A stretch of DNA of 64,000 nucleotides from positions 5,081,501 through 5,145,500 of the forward strand of contig NZ_CP048882.1 in the NCBI RefSeq assembly GCF_015910445.1, given 5' to 3'. Position 1 is the stretch's first letter, and the number at the start of each line of letters is the position of its first letter. A program made the translations under genes and the position numbers. A model generated the notes under the pieces. That model saw only the letters and a program-made list of their open reading frames with translations, did no database searches and was not told the origin of the DNA. This document shows, piece by piece, positions 9,151 through 16,924 of the stretch. The stretch comes from Streptomyces bathyalis (GTDB taxonomy: Bacteria > Actinomycetota > Actinomycetes > Streptomycetales > Streptomycetaceae).

Positions 9151-9744
9151 TCACGCCTCCCGGAGGACCGGTGCGCCCGACAGATGAATCCCGGCGTCAC
9201 GCATCTCGTCGAGCGCAGCCTGCGTGGTGGCGGGCGCGACGCCGGCGGTGAGGTTCAGCAGGACCTGTGTGCGGAAGCCCTCGGAGGCGGCGTCCAGCGC
9301 GGTCGCACGCACGCAGTGGTCGGTGGCGATGCCGACCACGTCGACCTGGTCCACCTTGCGCTCCCGGAGCCAGTCCGTGAGCGGCGTGCCGTTCTCGTCG
9401 GTGCCCTCGAAGCCGCTGTATGCGGCGCAGTACGAGCCCTTGCTGAAGACCGCGTCGATCGCGCCGGCGGCGACGGCGGGTGCGAAGTTCGGGTGGAAGC
9501 CGATGCCTTCGGTGCCGGCGATGCAGTGCGGCGGCCAGGTGCGCTCGAAGTCGGGGTTGTCGGCGAAGTGGTCGCCCGGCTCGATGTGGTGGTCCCGGGT
9601 GGCGACCACGTGGTTGTACCCGGCGGAGGCGTCGCCGATGAGATCGGTGATGGCGGCGGCGACGTCCGACCCGCCGCTGACCCCGAGGCTTCCCCCTTCA
9701 CAGAAATCGTTCTGCACGTCTACGACGATCAGTGCCCGGTGCAT
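9151..9744 (-). CDS. pncA: nicotinamidase (isochorismatase-like hydrolase)
   Basis: Hydrolyses nicotinamide to nicotinate and ammonia in NAD salvage. The 197-residue protein carries the full cysteine-hydrolase triad: Asp9 (in IVVDVQNDFCEGG), Lys102 (FSKGSY) and Cys144 (ATDHCVRATALDA). Metal ligands at Asp51, His53, His59 and His73 match the spacing in mycobacterial PncA. Nicotinate phosphoribosyltransferase (pncB), which uses its product, lies 94 bp upstream on the same strand, so the two probably form one salvage operon. Confidence 0.95.
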   Translation of the reverse strand: MHRALIVVDVQNDFCEGGSLGVSGGSDVAAAITDLIGDASAGYNHVVATRDHHIEPGDHFADNPDFERTWPPHCIAGTEGIGFHPNFAPAVAAGAIDAVFSKGSYCAAYSGFEGTDENGTPLTDWLRERKVDQVDVVGIATDHCVRATALDAASEGFRTQVLLNLTAGVAPATTQAALDEMRDAGIHLSGAPVLREA

Positions 9745-9838
9745 TGGAGATGCCTTTCGGGGGTGGGGGGGTTGGTGCGGGGCGTCGGCACGACCCTAGA
9801 GAATCCGCAGCCTCCGTGGGAGGTCCCACGCAGACCTG

Positions 9839-11176
9839 TCACACGTACTCCGTCGGCAACACCGGCTCGCCGCGTGAGAGTTGCATGGCGGACATCGGCA
9901 GGCCGGCGAGGGCCCGGGTGTGGCGCTCGCGCGCGGCGTCGAGCGGCTCGCGGGCGACGGTCTCCCCGCCGCGGACGAGCGGCACGTGGAGCTGATGCTC
10001 CCTCAGCTCCTCGGGCACCGGCCCGGTGCCCACGACCTCGGCCGCCGCGACGCCGTCCTCGTCGGGCCGGCGTGCCGCCCACTTCGCTCCCCCCGCGGAG
10101 GACTTGCCGCCCATCGACTTCTTCGCGACGGCCAGCATCGGCGCGTCCGGCCCGTCCGACGCGGCGCGTGCGACGAGCTTGTAGACCATCGCGCAGGTGG
10201 GGTGGCCGCTGCCGGTCACCAGCTGGGTGCCCACCCCGTAGGCGTCGACCGGTGCCGCGGCGAGCGAGGCGATGGCGTACTCGTCCAGGTCGCTGGTGAC
10301 CACGATCCGGGTGCCGCTCGCGCCCAGTTCATCCAGCTGGTGGCGCACCCGGTGTGCGAGCAGCAGCAGGTCGCCCGAATCGATGCGTACCGCGCCCAGT
10401 CCGGGTCCTGCGATCTCGACGGCGCTGCGCACCGCTTCCGCGACGTCGTAGGTGTCGACGAGCAGCGTCGTGCCGCTTCCGAACGAGTCCACCTGCGCCG
10501 TGAAGGCGTCCCGCTCGCTGTCGTGCAGCAGCGTGAACGAGTGCGCGCTGGTCCCGACGGTGGGGATGTCGTACCGGAAACCGGCCGCGAGGTCCGAGGT
10601 CGAGGCGAAGCCGCCGAGATAGGCGGCGCGGGAGGCCGCGACGGCCGACAGCTCGTGGGTGCGCCGCGCGCCCATCTCCATCAGCGGGCGTCCGCCCGCG
10701 GCGACGGCCATACGGGAGGCGGCGGCGGCGACCGCCGAGTCGTGGTTGAGGATCGAGAGGATGACCGTCTCCAGCAGCACGCTCTCGGCGAAGGTGCCCT
10801 CCACGCGCATCACGGGGGAGCCGGGGAAGTACACCTCGCCCTCGGGGTAGCCGGCGATGTCGCCGCTGAAGCGGTAGCCGGACAGCCAGTCGAGGGTGGG
10901 CTCGTCGACTATTCCCCGCTCGCGCAGGTAGTCGAGGACCTGGTCGTCGAACCGGAAGTTCTCCACGGCGTCCAGTACGCGGCCGGTTCCCGCGACGACC
11001 CCGTACCTCCTGCCCTCGGGCAGCCGCCGCGCGAACACCTCGAAGACGCAACGCCGTTCGGCCGTTCCGGCGCGCAGCGCGGCCTGGAGCATGGTGAGTT
11101 CGTACTGATCGGTGAAGAGCGCCGTCGACGGCACGGCCACCGGCAGTCCCCTGTCCACGGTCGCCTGTCGATTCAC
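9839..11176 (-). CDS. pncB: nicotinate phosphoribosyltransferase
   Basis: Joins nicotinate to PRPP to give nicotinate mononucleotide in NAD salvage. The 445-residue length fits the family. Landmarks include TDQYELTMLQAA near the N-terminus, GTSAHSFTLLHDSE (the family His), VRIDSGDLLLLAHRVR, TSDLDEYAI and GVGTQLVTGSGHP. The GTG at 11176 was chosen because GAGGAG lies 8-9 nt upstream and the family N-terminus follows; the frame is open a further 85 codons upstream without homology. It is followed by pncA on the same strand and is divergent from clpS. Confidence 0.95.
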   Translation of the reverse strand: MNRQATVDRGLPVAVPSTALFTDQYELTMLQAALRAGTAERRCVFEVFARRLPEGRRYGVVAGTGRVLDAVENFRFDDQVLDYLRERGIVDEPTLDWLSGYRFSGDIAGYPEGEVYFPGSPVMRVEGTFAESVLLETVILSILNHDSAVAAAASRMAVAAGGRPLMEMGARRTHELSAVAASRAAYLGGFASTSDLAAGFRYDIPTVGTSAHSFTLLHDSERDAFTAQVDSFGSGTTLLVDTYDVAEAVRSAVEIAGPGLGAVRIDSGDLLLLAHRVRHQLDELGASGTRIVVTSDLDEYAIASLAAAPVDAYGVGTQLVTGSGHPTCAMVYKLVARAASDGPDAPMLAVAKKSMGGKSSAGGAKWAARRPDEDGVAAAEVVGTGPVPEELREHQLHVPLVRGGETVAREPLDAARERHTRALAGLPMSAMQLSRGEPVLPTEYV

Positions 11177-11306
11177 TGGTACTGACTCCTCGCGTCGGCG
11201 AGCCCCCTGGGGGAGGGGCGGGGCAGCATCGAGCGTACAACACATCTCGTCAGTGTGACGATATCGGCTGTGGCCGTTTGGCCACCCGACACCTCTGAGT
11301 GGCAGC

Positions 11307-11621
11307 ATGGGACCCGTGAGTGTTGCCCCCACTGAGATCGAACGCCCCGAGTCTGCCGAGGCGCCCCTCGAGGTGCCCGAGCCCGACGTCCCCTGGGCGA
11401 CGATCGTGCACAACGACCCGGTCAACCTCATGAGCTACGTGACCTACGTCTTCCAGAGCTACTTCGGCTATCCGAAGGACAAGGCGAAGAAGCTGATGAT
11501 GGACGTCCACCACAAGGGCCGGGCTGTGGTCTCCACCGGCAGCCGCGAGGAGATGGAGCGCGACGTGCAGGCGATGCACGGCTACGGACTGTGGGCCACC
11601 CTGCAGCAGGACCGCGGCTGA
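11307..11621 (+). CDS. clpS: ATP-dependent Clp protease adaptor ClpS
   Basis: 104-residue adaptor that hands N-degron substrates to the ClpA/C-ClpP protease. The motif PWATIVHNDPVNLMSYV (residues ~28-44) is the N-degron pocket signature, and YPKDKAKKLMMDVHHKGRA follows as expected. The first ~27 residues are a disordered acidic arm. The ATG at 11307 is used; an in-frame GTG three codons later is an alternative. Its TGA overlaps the ATG of the DUF2017 gene by one base (TGATG), implying coupled translation. Confidence 0.95.
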   Translation: MGPVSVAPTEIERPESAEAPLEVPEPDVPWATIVHNDPVNLMSYVTYVFQSYFGYPKDKAKKLMMDVHHKGRAVVSTGSREEMERDVQAMHGYGLWATLQQDRG

Positions 11622-12274
11622 TGGCCGGCCACTTCGAAGCCACAGGTGACGGCGGCGCCGCCATCGCCCTGGACGAGGTCGAGATCTCGATCCTGCGCAG
11701 CCTCGCAGTCCAGCTGCTGGAGTTGATCGGTCCGGGCGACCAGCCCGCCGACGGGGCGGAGGACCCGCTCATCGCCATCCTCTCCGACGGGCCGAGCGAG
11801 CCGCCCTCCGACCCGGCACTGGCCAGGCTCTTTCCCGACGCCTACGGCGACGGCCCCGACGCGGTGCCCGGCGAGGGGAACGCGGAGGAGCGCCGTGCCT
11901 CCGCCGAGTTCCGCCGCTTCACCGAGAACGAACTGCGCGCCCGCAAGCGCGAGGACGGACTCGCGATCGTCCGTGCGCTGGACTCCCTCACCCCCGACCC
12001 TCCCCCTGGGCCCGGCGGGCCCGGGAGGTCCTCCCAGGGGTCCGACGGCAGCGCGGGCGCGGTGCTCACGCTCAAGCCCGAGGAGTCCAAGCAGTGGCTG
12101 GGCGCGCTGAACGACCTGCGGCTGGCCATCGGCACGCGCCTCGAGGTCAGTGACGACGACGACAGCAGCGAGCTGTACGCACTGCCCGACGAGGACCCCC
12201 GCAAGCCGATGGTGATGGCCTATCTGTGGCTGGGCGGGCTGCAGGAGACGCTCGTCGAGACGCTGCTCCCTTGA
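11621..12274 (+). CDS. DUF2017 protein, coupled to clpS
   Basis: 217-residue actinobacterial protein of the DUF2017 family, which is regularly found behind clpS. Residues ~1-115 contain the conserved ISILRSLAVQLLELIG and FRRFTENELRARKREDGLA helices. Residues ~145-215 contain WLGALNDLRLAIGTRLEV and the closing YLWLGGLQETLVETLLP. Between them, about residues 127-145 are a Pro/Gly/Ser loop encoded by a GC-rich palindrome, probably a later in-frame insertion. The start overlaps the clpS stop. Function is unknown; the tight link suggests a role with Clp proteolysis. Confidence 0.9.
   Translation: MAGHFEATGDGGAAIALDEVEISILRSLAVQLLELIGPGDQPADGAEDPLIAILSDGPSEPPSDPALARLFPDAYGDGPDAVPGEGNAEERRASAEFRRFTENELRARKREDGLAIVRALDSLTPDPPPGPGGPGRSSQGSDGSAGAVLTLKPEESKQWLGALNDLRLAIGTRLEVSDDDDSSELYALPDEDPRKPMVMAYLWLGGLQETLVETLLP
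12003..12040. repeat. REP-like palindrome inside the DUF2017 gene
   Basis: An 8-bp perfect stem (12003-12010 with 12033-12040) encloses a further GC palindrome. It encodes a Pro/Gly-rich loop and resembles the GGGAGGTNC-type palindromes seen at about 56938-56976. Confidence 0.5.
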
Positions 12275-12495
12275 GCAGCGGCCCCGCGGCCTTCCCCCGT
12301 ACGTCTTTCCTGCCCCGGCGGCGCCGTCCCCTGAACGGATGGCATCTGGCCGCCGGCGGCTTCCCGCGACCGTCGCGCCCGTCCCGCGCGGACATGATGA
12401 GGGCTCGGTTCCGAAAGGTTCCGGAACACCCCTGAACATCCGTCATGTCCCGGTGCGCGCAAGCTGCTTGCGCCGGCACGGAGAAAGGCGCATCC

Positions 12496-13971
12496 ATGGC
12501 CTCCGAGCAGGTCGACGACCGCGGCGCCCCGCGCGGCGGCATCACGGAAACAACGACCGGCACCGCGGCCCCTCCGGAGGAGGGATACCGGCGCGGTCTC
12601 GGCAGCCGCCAGATCCAGATGATCGCCATCGGCGGCGCGATCGGCACCGGCCTCTTCCTCGGCGCGGGCAAGGCCATCACCAAGGCCGGGCCCAGCCTGA
12701 TCCTCGCCTACGCGGTGGCCGGGACCGTCATCTTCTTCATCATGCGGGCGCTGGGCGAACTGCTCATGTACCGGCCGGTCTCCGGCTCCTTCTCCGAGTA
12801 CGCGCGGGAGTTCCTGGGGCCCTTCTTCGGGTTCGCCACCGGCTGGACGTACTGGCTCTTCTGGGTCGTCACCGGCATCACCGAGGTCACCGCGGCCGCC
12901 ACCTACGTGCAGTACTGGTGGCCCGCCGTTCCGCAGTGGGTCTCCGCGCTCGTCTTCACGCTCGTCCTGTACTGCGCGAATCTGATCTCGGTGAAGATCT
13001 TCGGCGAGCTGGAGTTCTGGTTCTCGATGATCAAGGTCACCGCCATCATCGGCATGATCCTCATCGGCGTCGGCGTCCTCACTCTCGGCTTCTCCGACGC
13101 CGGCGACACCGCGTCCATGACCCTGCTGTGGGCGGACGGCGGCTTCTTCCCCAAGGGGATCGGCGGAACGCTGATGACGCTCCAGATCGTGATGTTCTCC
13201 TTCCTCGCCGTCGAACTCGTCGGCGTCACGGCGGGGGAGTCCGTGAACCCGGAGAAGACGCTGCCCCGTGCCGTCAACACCGTCCCCTGGCGCATCGCGC
13301 TCTTCTACGTCGGCGCGCTCCTCGTGATCCTCTCGGTGGTGTCCTGGACGGCGTTCGAACCCGGCACGAGCCCGTTCGTGGCGGCCTTCGGCAAGATCGG
13401 CCTGCCGGCGGGCGCGGCCATCGTCAACTTCGTCGTGCTCACGGCGGCGCTCTCCTCGTGCAACTCCGGCATGTACTCGACGGGCAGGATGCTGCGCGAC
13501 CTGGCGATGAACAGGCAGGGGCCGAAGCTCTTCACCCGGCTCACCGCCAACGGGCTGCCGCTGCTGGGCACCAGCGTCTCCGCGGCGCTGATGACGGTCG
13601 GCGTCTGGATCAACTACCAGTGGCCCTCGAAGGCGTTCGACTACGTCGTCGCCTTCGCCACCATCTCCGGCATGTGGGCGTGGATCATGATCCTCGCCGC
13701 GCACATCCGCTACCGCCGCGCCGCGGACCGCGGGCGTCTGCCGCAGTCCTCCTTCAAGGCGCCGTGCGCCCCGTACGCGAGCTGGATCTCGCTGGCATTC
13801 ATCGGCTCGGTGGTGGTGCTGATGGGCTTCGATCCCGACTCCCGGGTCTCGCTCTACGGGGCACCGGTGTGGGCGGCGGGTCTCGTCGTCGCGTACTTCG
13901 TGCTCAAGGCGCGCGACCCGGACACCTTCCGGCGCGAGGAGACCGCGACGAAGGGCAACCGGCGGCCATGA
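12496..13971 (+). CDS. APC-superfamily amino-acid permease
   Basis: 491-residue proton-coupled amino-acid importer with twelve predicted helices. The N-terminal signature RGLGSRQIQMIAIGGAIGTG followed by GLFLGAGKAITKAGPS is that of the AnsP/CycA/GabP (AAT) branch, and LGELLMYRPVSGSFSEYA and VTAGESVNPEKTLPRAV also match. The exact substrate is not readable; asparagine or another neutral amino acid is plausible. ATG 12496 follows GAGAAAGGCG. The gene stands just upstream of the cysteine biosynthesis genes but with its own spacing, so co-regulation is uncertain. Confidence 0.92.
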   Translation: MASEQVDDRGAPRGGITETTTGTAAPPEEGYRRGLGSRQIQMIAIGGAIGTGLFLGAGKAITKAGPSLILAYAVAGTVIFFIMRALGELLMYRPVSGSFSEYAREFLGPFFGFATGWTYWLFWVVTGITEVTAAATYVQYWWPAVPQWVSALVFTLVLYCANLISVKIFGELEFWFSMIKVTAIIGMILIGVGVLTLGFSDAGDTASMTLLWADGGFFPKGIGGTLMTLQIVMFSFLAVELVGVTAGESVNPEKTLPRAVNTVPWRIALFYVGALLVILSVVSWTAFEPGTSPFVAAFGKIGLPAGAAIVNFVVLTAALSSCNSGMYSTGRMLRDLAMNRQGPKLFTRLTANGLPLLGTSVSAALMTVGVWINYQWPSKAFDYVVAFATISGMWAWIMILAAHIRYRRAADRGRLPQSSFKAPCAPYASWISLAFIGSVVVLMGFDPDSRVSLYGAPVWAAGLVVAYFVLKARDPDTFRREETATKGNRRP

Positions 13972-14072
13972 CCGGGCTCTGACCTGCGGAAGTCCGACCC
14001 GGTCGCATCCCGCGAAGGCCCCGGTCCGACGCCCCCGGCGGCGCACCGGGGCCGCCGCATATCCTTCCGGGC

Positions 14073-14510
14073 ATGCTGACCATCACCCAGGAGCTGCACG
14101 ACAAGATCGTCGCTCACGCCCGCAAGGACCATCCGGACGAGGCGTGCGGAGTCATCGCGGGTCCCGCGGGAGAGGGCCGCCCGGAGCGCTTCATCCCGAT
14201 GCTGAACGCTGCCCGCTCGCCGACGTTCTACGAGTTCGACTCGGGCGATCTGCTGCGGCTCTACCGCGAGATGGACGACAAGGACGAGGAGCCGGTCGTC
14301 ATCTACCACTCGCACACCGCCACCGAGGCGTACCCCTCGCGCACGGACATCAGCTACGCCAACGAGCCGGGCGCCCACTACGTGCTCGTCTCCACCGCGG
14401 AGTGCGGCAACGACGAAGGCCCCTTCTCCTTCCGGTCGTTCCGCATCGTGGACGGCGAGGTCACCGAGGAAGAGGTCGAGGTCGTGGACGGCCAGGAACC
14501 GCCCGCCTGA
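14073..14510 (+). CDS. mec: Mec-like JAMM/Mov34 metallopeptidase (CysO-cysteine hydrolase)
   Basis: In Mycobacterium tuberculosis Mec releases cysteine from the CysO-cysteine adduct. This 145-residue protein has a complete JAMM zinc motif, H79-x-H81-x7-S89-x2-D92, with supporting Glu23 in DEACGV. It is the first gene of a mec-cysO-cysM cluster in the same order as in mycobacteria. Because the CysO here has a C-terminal tail beyond Gly-Gly, the peptidase may also mature CysO (inference). A weak hairpin at 14520-14541 follows the gene. Confidence 0.9.
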   Translation: MLTITQELHDKIVAHARKDHPDEACGVIAGPAGEGRPERFIPMLNAARSPTFYEFDSGDLLRLYREMDDKDEEPVVIYHSHTATEAYPSRTDISYANEPGAHYVLVSTAECGNDEGPFSFRSFRIVDGEVTEEEVEVVDGQEPPA

Positions 14511-14626
14511 ACCCGCGGTGGAATCCGGGCAGGGGGATTCCCGCAGGTCAAGCATGGAACGACGTCATATGAGACGGTTCGGTCCACATCATGGAATCAA
14601 GGTCGGGTCATCGGACCGGGAATCGT

Positions 14627-14632
14627 TACGAT
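14627..14632 (+). promoter_or_regulatory. candidate -10 element for a leaderless transcript
   Basis: TACGAT fits the actinobacterial TANNNT -10 pattern and ends 6 nt before the ATG at 14639. Transcription would therefore start at or next to the start codon. No clear -35 is visible. Confidence 0.5.
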
Positions 14633-14638
14633 GAGCCC

Positions 14639-14770
14639 ATGGTTGTCCACGACGTGAGAGCTTCTTCGACGCTCCGGAGCACGCTGCTCGTCGGACGCCT
14701 GCACGTCGATCTGTGCCGTCTCGCCAGCGCGCTGGGGGCGACCCGGCGCCGCGCGCACGTCCGCGTCTGA
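14639..14770 (+). CDS. putative cysteine-operon leader peptide
   Basis: 43-codon reading frame between mec and cysO. Its centre, LLVGRLHVDLCRLASAL, matches the R-x-H-V-D-L-C-R-x-x-S-A core I recall from short actinobacterial leader peptides placed before sulfur and cysteine genes. It has no ribosome site but a -10-like hexamer six bases before the ATG, as expected for a leaderless mRNA. The single Cys codon in the conserved core lies 131 bp before the cysO stop-start region. The likely role is sensing cysteine-tRNA supply by ribosome stalling to control cysO-cysM. The peptide match is seen; the control mechanism is inferred. Confidence 0.65.
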   Translation: MVVHDVRASSTLRSTLLVGRLHVDLCRLASALGATRRRAHVRV

Positions 14771-14901
14771 TCCGGTGCCCCGGCCCGCAGCGGCCGGCAT
14801 GCACGGACACGGCGGCCGGACCGCCGCCACCGCCCGCCCCGCCGAGGGGCCCACCACGTCCGCCACACCGCCCTGCCCGCCTTCCATCCACAGGAGCTTC
14901 C

Positions 14902-15210
14902 ATGGCCATCGAGGTCCGCATCCCGACCATCCTCCGTACCTACACCGACGGCGAGAAGTCCGTCACGGGGGAGGGCGACACGCTCAAGGAGCTCTTCGAC
15001 GACCTGGAGAGCCGCCACGCGGGCATCCAGGGCCGCCTCGTCGACGGTGGTGAGCTGCGCCGCTTCGTGAACGTCTATCTCAACGACGAGGACGTGCGCT
15101 TCCTCGACGGCATCAGCACGAAGCTCAGCGACGGCGACAACGTGACGATCCTCCCCGCGGTGGCGGGCGGCGCGGGCACACACATGCGCGTCCGCATGGG
15201 AACCCGCTGA
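14902..15210 (+). CDS. cysO: CysO-like sulfur-carrier protein with C-terminal tail
   Basis: Ubiquitin-fold sulfur carrier (MoaD/ThiS family) that donates thiocarboxylate sulfur to CysM. Residues 1-90 match CysO closely: VRIPTILRTYTDGEKSV, DDLESRHAGIQ, FVNVYLNDEDVRF and VTILPAVAGG. In mycobacterial CysO the protein ends at Gly-Gly; here 12 more residues (AGTHMRVRMGTR) follow Gly89-Gly90 before the stop. The tail would have to be removed before the C-terminal glycine could be activated. The stop overlaps the cysM start (TGATG), so the two are translationally coupled. ATG 14902 follows CAGGAG. Confidence 0.93.
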   Translation: MAIEVRIPTILRTYTDGEKSVTGEGDTLKELFDDLESRHAGIQGRLVDGGELRRFVNVYLNDEDVRFLDGISTKLSDGDNVTILPAVAGGAGTHMRVRMGTR

Positions 15211-16160
15211 TGCGCTACGACTCCCCGGTCCAGGCGGTCGGCGACACCCCGCTGGTGCGGCTCCCGCGGCTCTCGCCGTCGGAGGACGTGCGCATCTGGG
15301 CGAAGCTGGAGGACCGCAACCCGACGGGCTCCGTCAAGGACCGGCCGGCCCTCTACATGGTCGAACAGGCCGAGAAGGAAGGCCGGTTGACACCGGGCTG
15401 CACCATCCTGGAGCCGACCTCCGGCAACACCGGGATCTCGCTGGCGATGGCGGCACGCCTCAAGGGCTACCGCATCGTGTGCGTGATGCCGGAGAACACC
15501 AGTGAGGAGCGGCGGCAGCTGCTCGGCATGTGGGGAGCCGAGATCATCTCCTCACCGGCGGCAGGCGGTTCGAACACCGCCGTGCGCGTTGCCAAGGAGC
15601 TGGCCGATCAGAACCCGGACTGGGTGATGCTCTACCAGTACGGCAACCCCGCCAACTCCGCGGCCCACTACACCACCACCGGCCCCGAGATCCTCGCCGA
15701 CCTGCCCTCCGTCACCCACTTCGTGGCGGGCCTGGGCACCACCGGCACGCTGATGGGCGCCGGCCGCTATCTGCGCGAACAGCGCCCCGGCGTGCAGATC
15801 ATCGCCGCCGAACCGCGCTACGACGACCTGGTCTACGGGCTGCGCAACCTCGACGAGGGATTCGTGCCCGAGCTGTACGACGAGTCCGTGCTCACCGGGC
15901 GGTTCTCGGTCGGCTCCGAGGACGCGGTGCGCCGCACCCGCGAACTCCTCGCGGAGGAGGGCATCTTCGCCGGAGTCTCCTCAGGCGCTGCGCTGCACGC
16001 GGCCGCGGGCGTCGCACGCAAGGCCCAACGGGCGGGCGAGAGCGCCGACATCGTCTTCGTCGTCGCCGACGGTGGCTGGAAGTACCTCTCCACCGGCATC
16101 TACACGGCGGAGACCACCGATGCGGCGGTCGAGGCGCTCCAGGGCCAGCTCTGGGCCTGA
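15210..16160 (+). CDS. cysM: O-phosphoserine sulfhydrylase CysM (CysO-dependent cysteine synthase)
   Basis: PLP enzyme that makes cysteine from O-phosphoserine and CysO-thiocarboxylate. The 316 residues show Lys43 (SVKDRPALYM) as the Schiff-base lysine, the substrate loop PTSGNTGIS at ~70, GLGTTGTLMGAGR at ~174, and Arg212 in YGLRNLDEGF, which corresponds to the Arg reported to bind O-phosphoserine in the M. tuberculosis enzyme. The C-terminus GGWKYLSTG...GQLWA is diagnostic for the CysM branch rather than CysK. The ATG overlaps the cysO stop by one base. Confidence 0.95.
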   Translation: MRYDSPVQAVGDTPLVRLPRLSPSEDVRIWAKLEDRNPTGSVKDRPALYMVEQAEKEGRLTPGCTILEPTSGNTGISLAMAARLKGYRIVCVMPENTSEERRQLLGMWGAEIISSPAAGGSNTAVRVAKELADQNPDWVMLYQYGNPANSAAHYTTTGPEILADLPSVTHFVAGLGTTGTLMGAGRYLREQRPGVQIIAAEPRYDDLVYGLRNLDEGFVPELYDESVLTGRFSVGSEDAVRRTRELLAEEGIFAGVSSGAALHAAAGVARKAQRAGESADIVFVVADGGWKYLSTGIYTAETTDAAVEALQGQLWA

Positions 16161-16182
16161 GGGCCGTTCGTGCGCCGGCCGG

Positions 16183-16199
16183 GCGGCCGTGACGGCCGC
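16183..16199. terminator. short hairpin after cysM
   Basis: A 7-bp GC stem with a 3-nt loop sits between convergent cysM and the PemK-like gene. Probably a weak two-way terminator. Confidence 0.5.
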
Positions 16200-16292
16200 G
16201 GGGTCAACTCCGGTCGGCGCAGGGCGGATTGATGCGCATGCGCGGTCCGCGATGGCTCGTGCCGCCGTCCCGGTTGTCCTCTGTGGTCCGGG

Positions 16293-16760
16293 TCACGTCT
16301 CGCCGGACAGGTGGCGCACCTGCACCCAGATGTCCTGGTCGACCTCGCCGGCCCGCCGCCCGAACTCGCTCAGCTCCACGTCCCATGCCGCGTCGGCATC
16401 CGTGCACAGTGCAGTCACCCGGCCCGCGGCGTCGGCGACGGTCCCCGGAGGCAGAGCCAGCTTCGCCCCGGCCGACTCCGGCAGGCGGTACTCGCCCTCG
16501 CGGGACGGCCGTTCCGCACTGATACGCGCGACGCGGGCCCTGTCGATGCGTACTGCAAGGACCAGCACGAGCAGCGGCTCACGCGTCCACCAGATCTCCC
16601 CGGGGCGCGGTCCACGGTCGGGCAGCGAGCTGTTCCGAGGCGCGAGGTCGCCGCGGAGGCGGCGAAAGGGACGGCCGAGCCGCGCACCCCCGTCGATCAG
16701 CGCCGCCACAAGTGACAGGGCCACGACGGCACCCAGGGCCAGCCACCACCAAGTGTCCAT
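16293..16760 (-). CDS. membrane-anchored PemK/MazF-like protein
   Basis: 155-residue protein with one N-terminal membrane helix (about residues 3-21, DTWWWLALGAVVALSL). A cytosolic domain follows that begins PRPGEIWWT, the opening motif of PemK/MazF RNases, and ends GRRAGEVDQDIWVQVRHL. The usual RPCLVL strand reads REPLLVLVL, and the loop residues of active toxins are not obvious. There is no antitoxin gene beside it, so a solitary non-toxic derivative is likely. The ATG at 16760 has GGAGG upstream. It is convergent with cysM and divergent from the MBL gene. Confidence 0.75.
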   Translation of the reverse strand: MDTWWWLALGAVVALSLVAALIDGGARLGRPFRRLRGDLAPRNSSLPDRGPRPGEIWWTREPLLVLVLAVRIDRARVARISAERPSREGEYRLPESAGAKLALPPGTVADAAGRVTALCTDADAAWDVELSEFGRRAGEVDQDIWVQVRHLSGET

Positions 16761-16924
16761 GCCCGCCTCGCCTCCCGGACCTCCGCGCGGCATTACCGCA
16801 CAGATTGCCGACCGTACCCCGCGCTGGTGATTCCGCCCACACCAGCGCGCTCTTGAGGCCAAACGCGGCACCCAGCGGCTTACGCTCGAAAAACCCCACA
16901 GCCGCCAACGGAGGTCCCCGCTTC

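Noticed and set aside
14631..14639. ATG at 14631 as start of the cysteine leader peptide
   Set aside because: It is in a different frame from the conserved R-L-H-V-D-L core; the ATG at 14639 is in frame.
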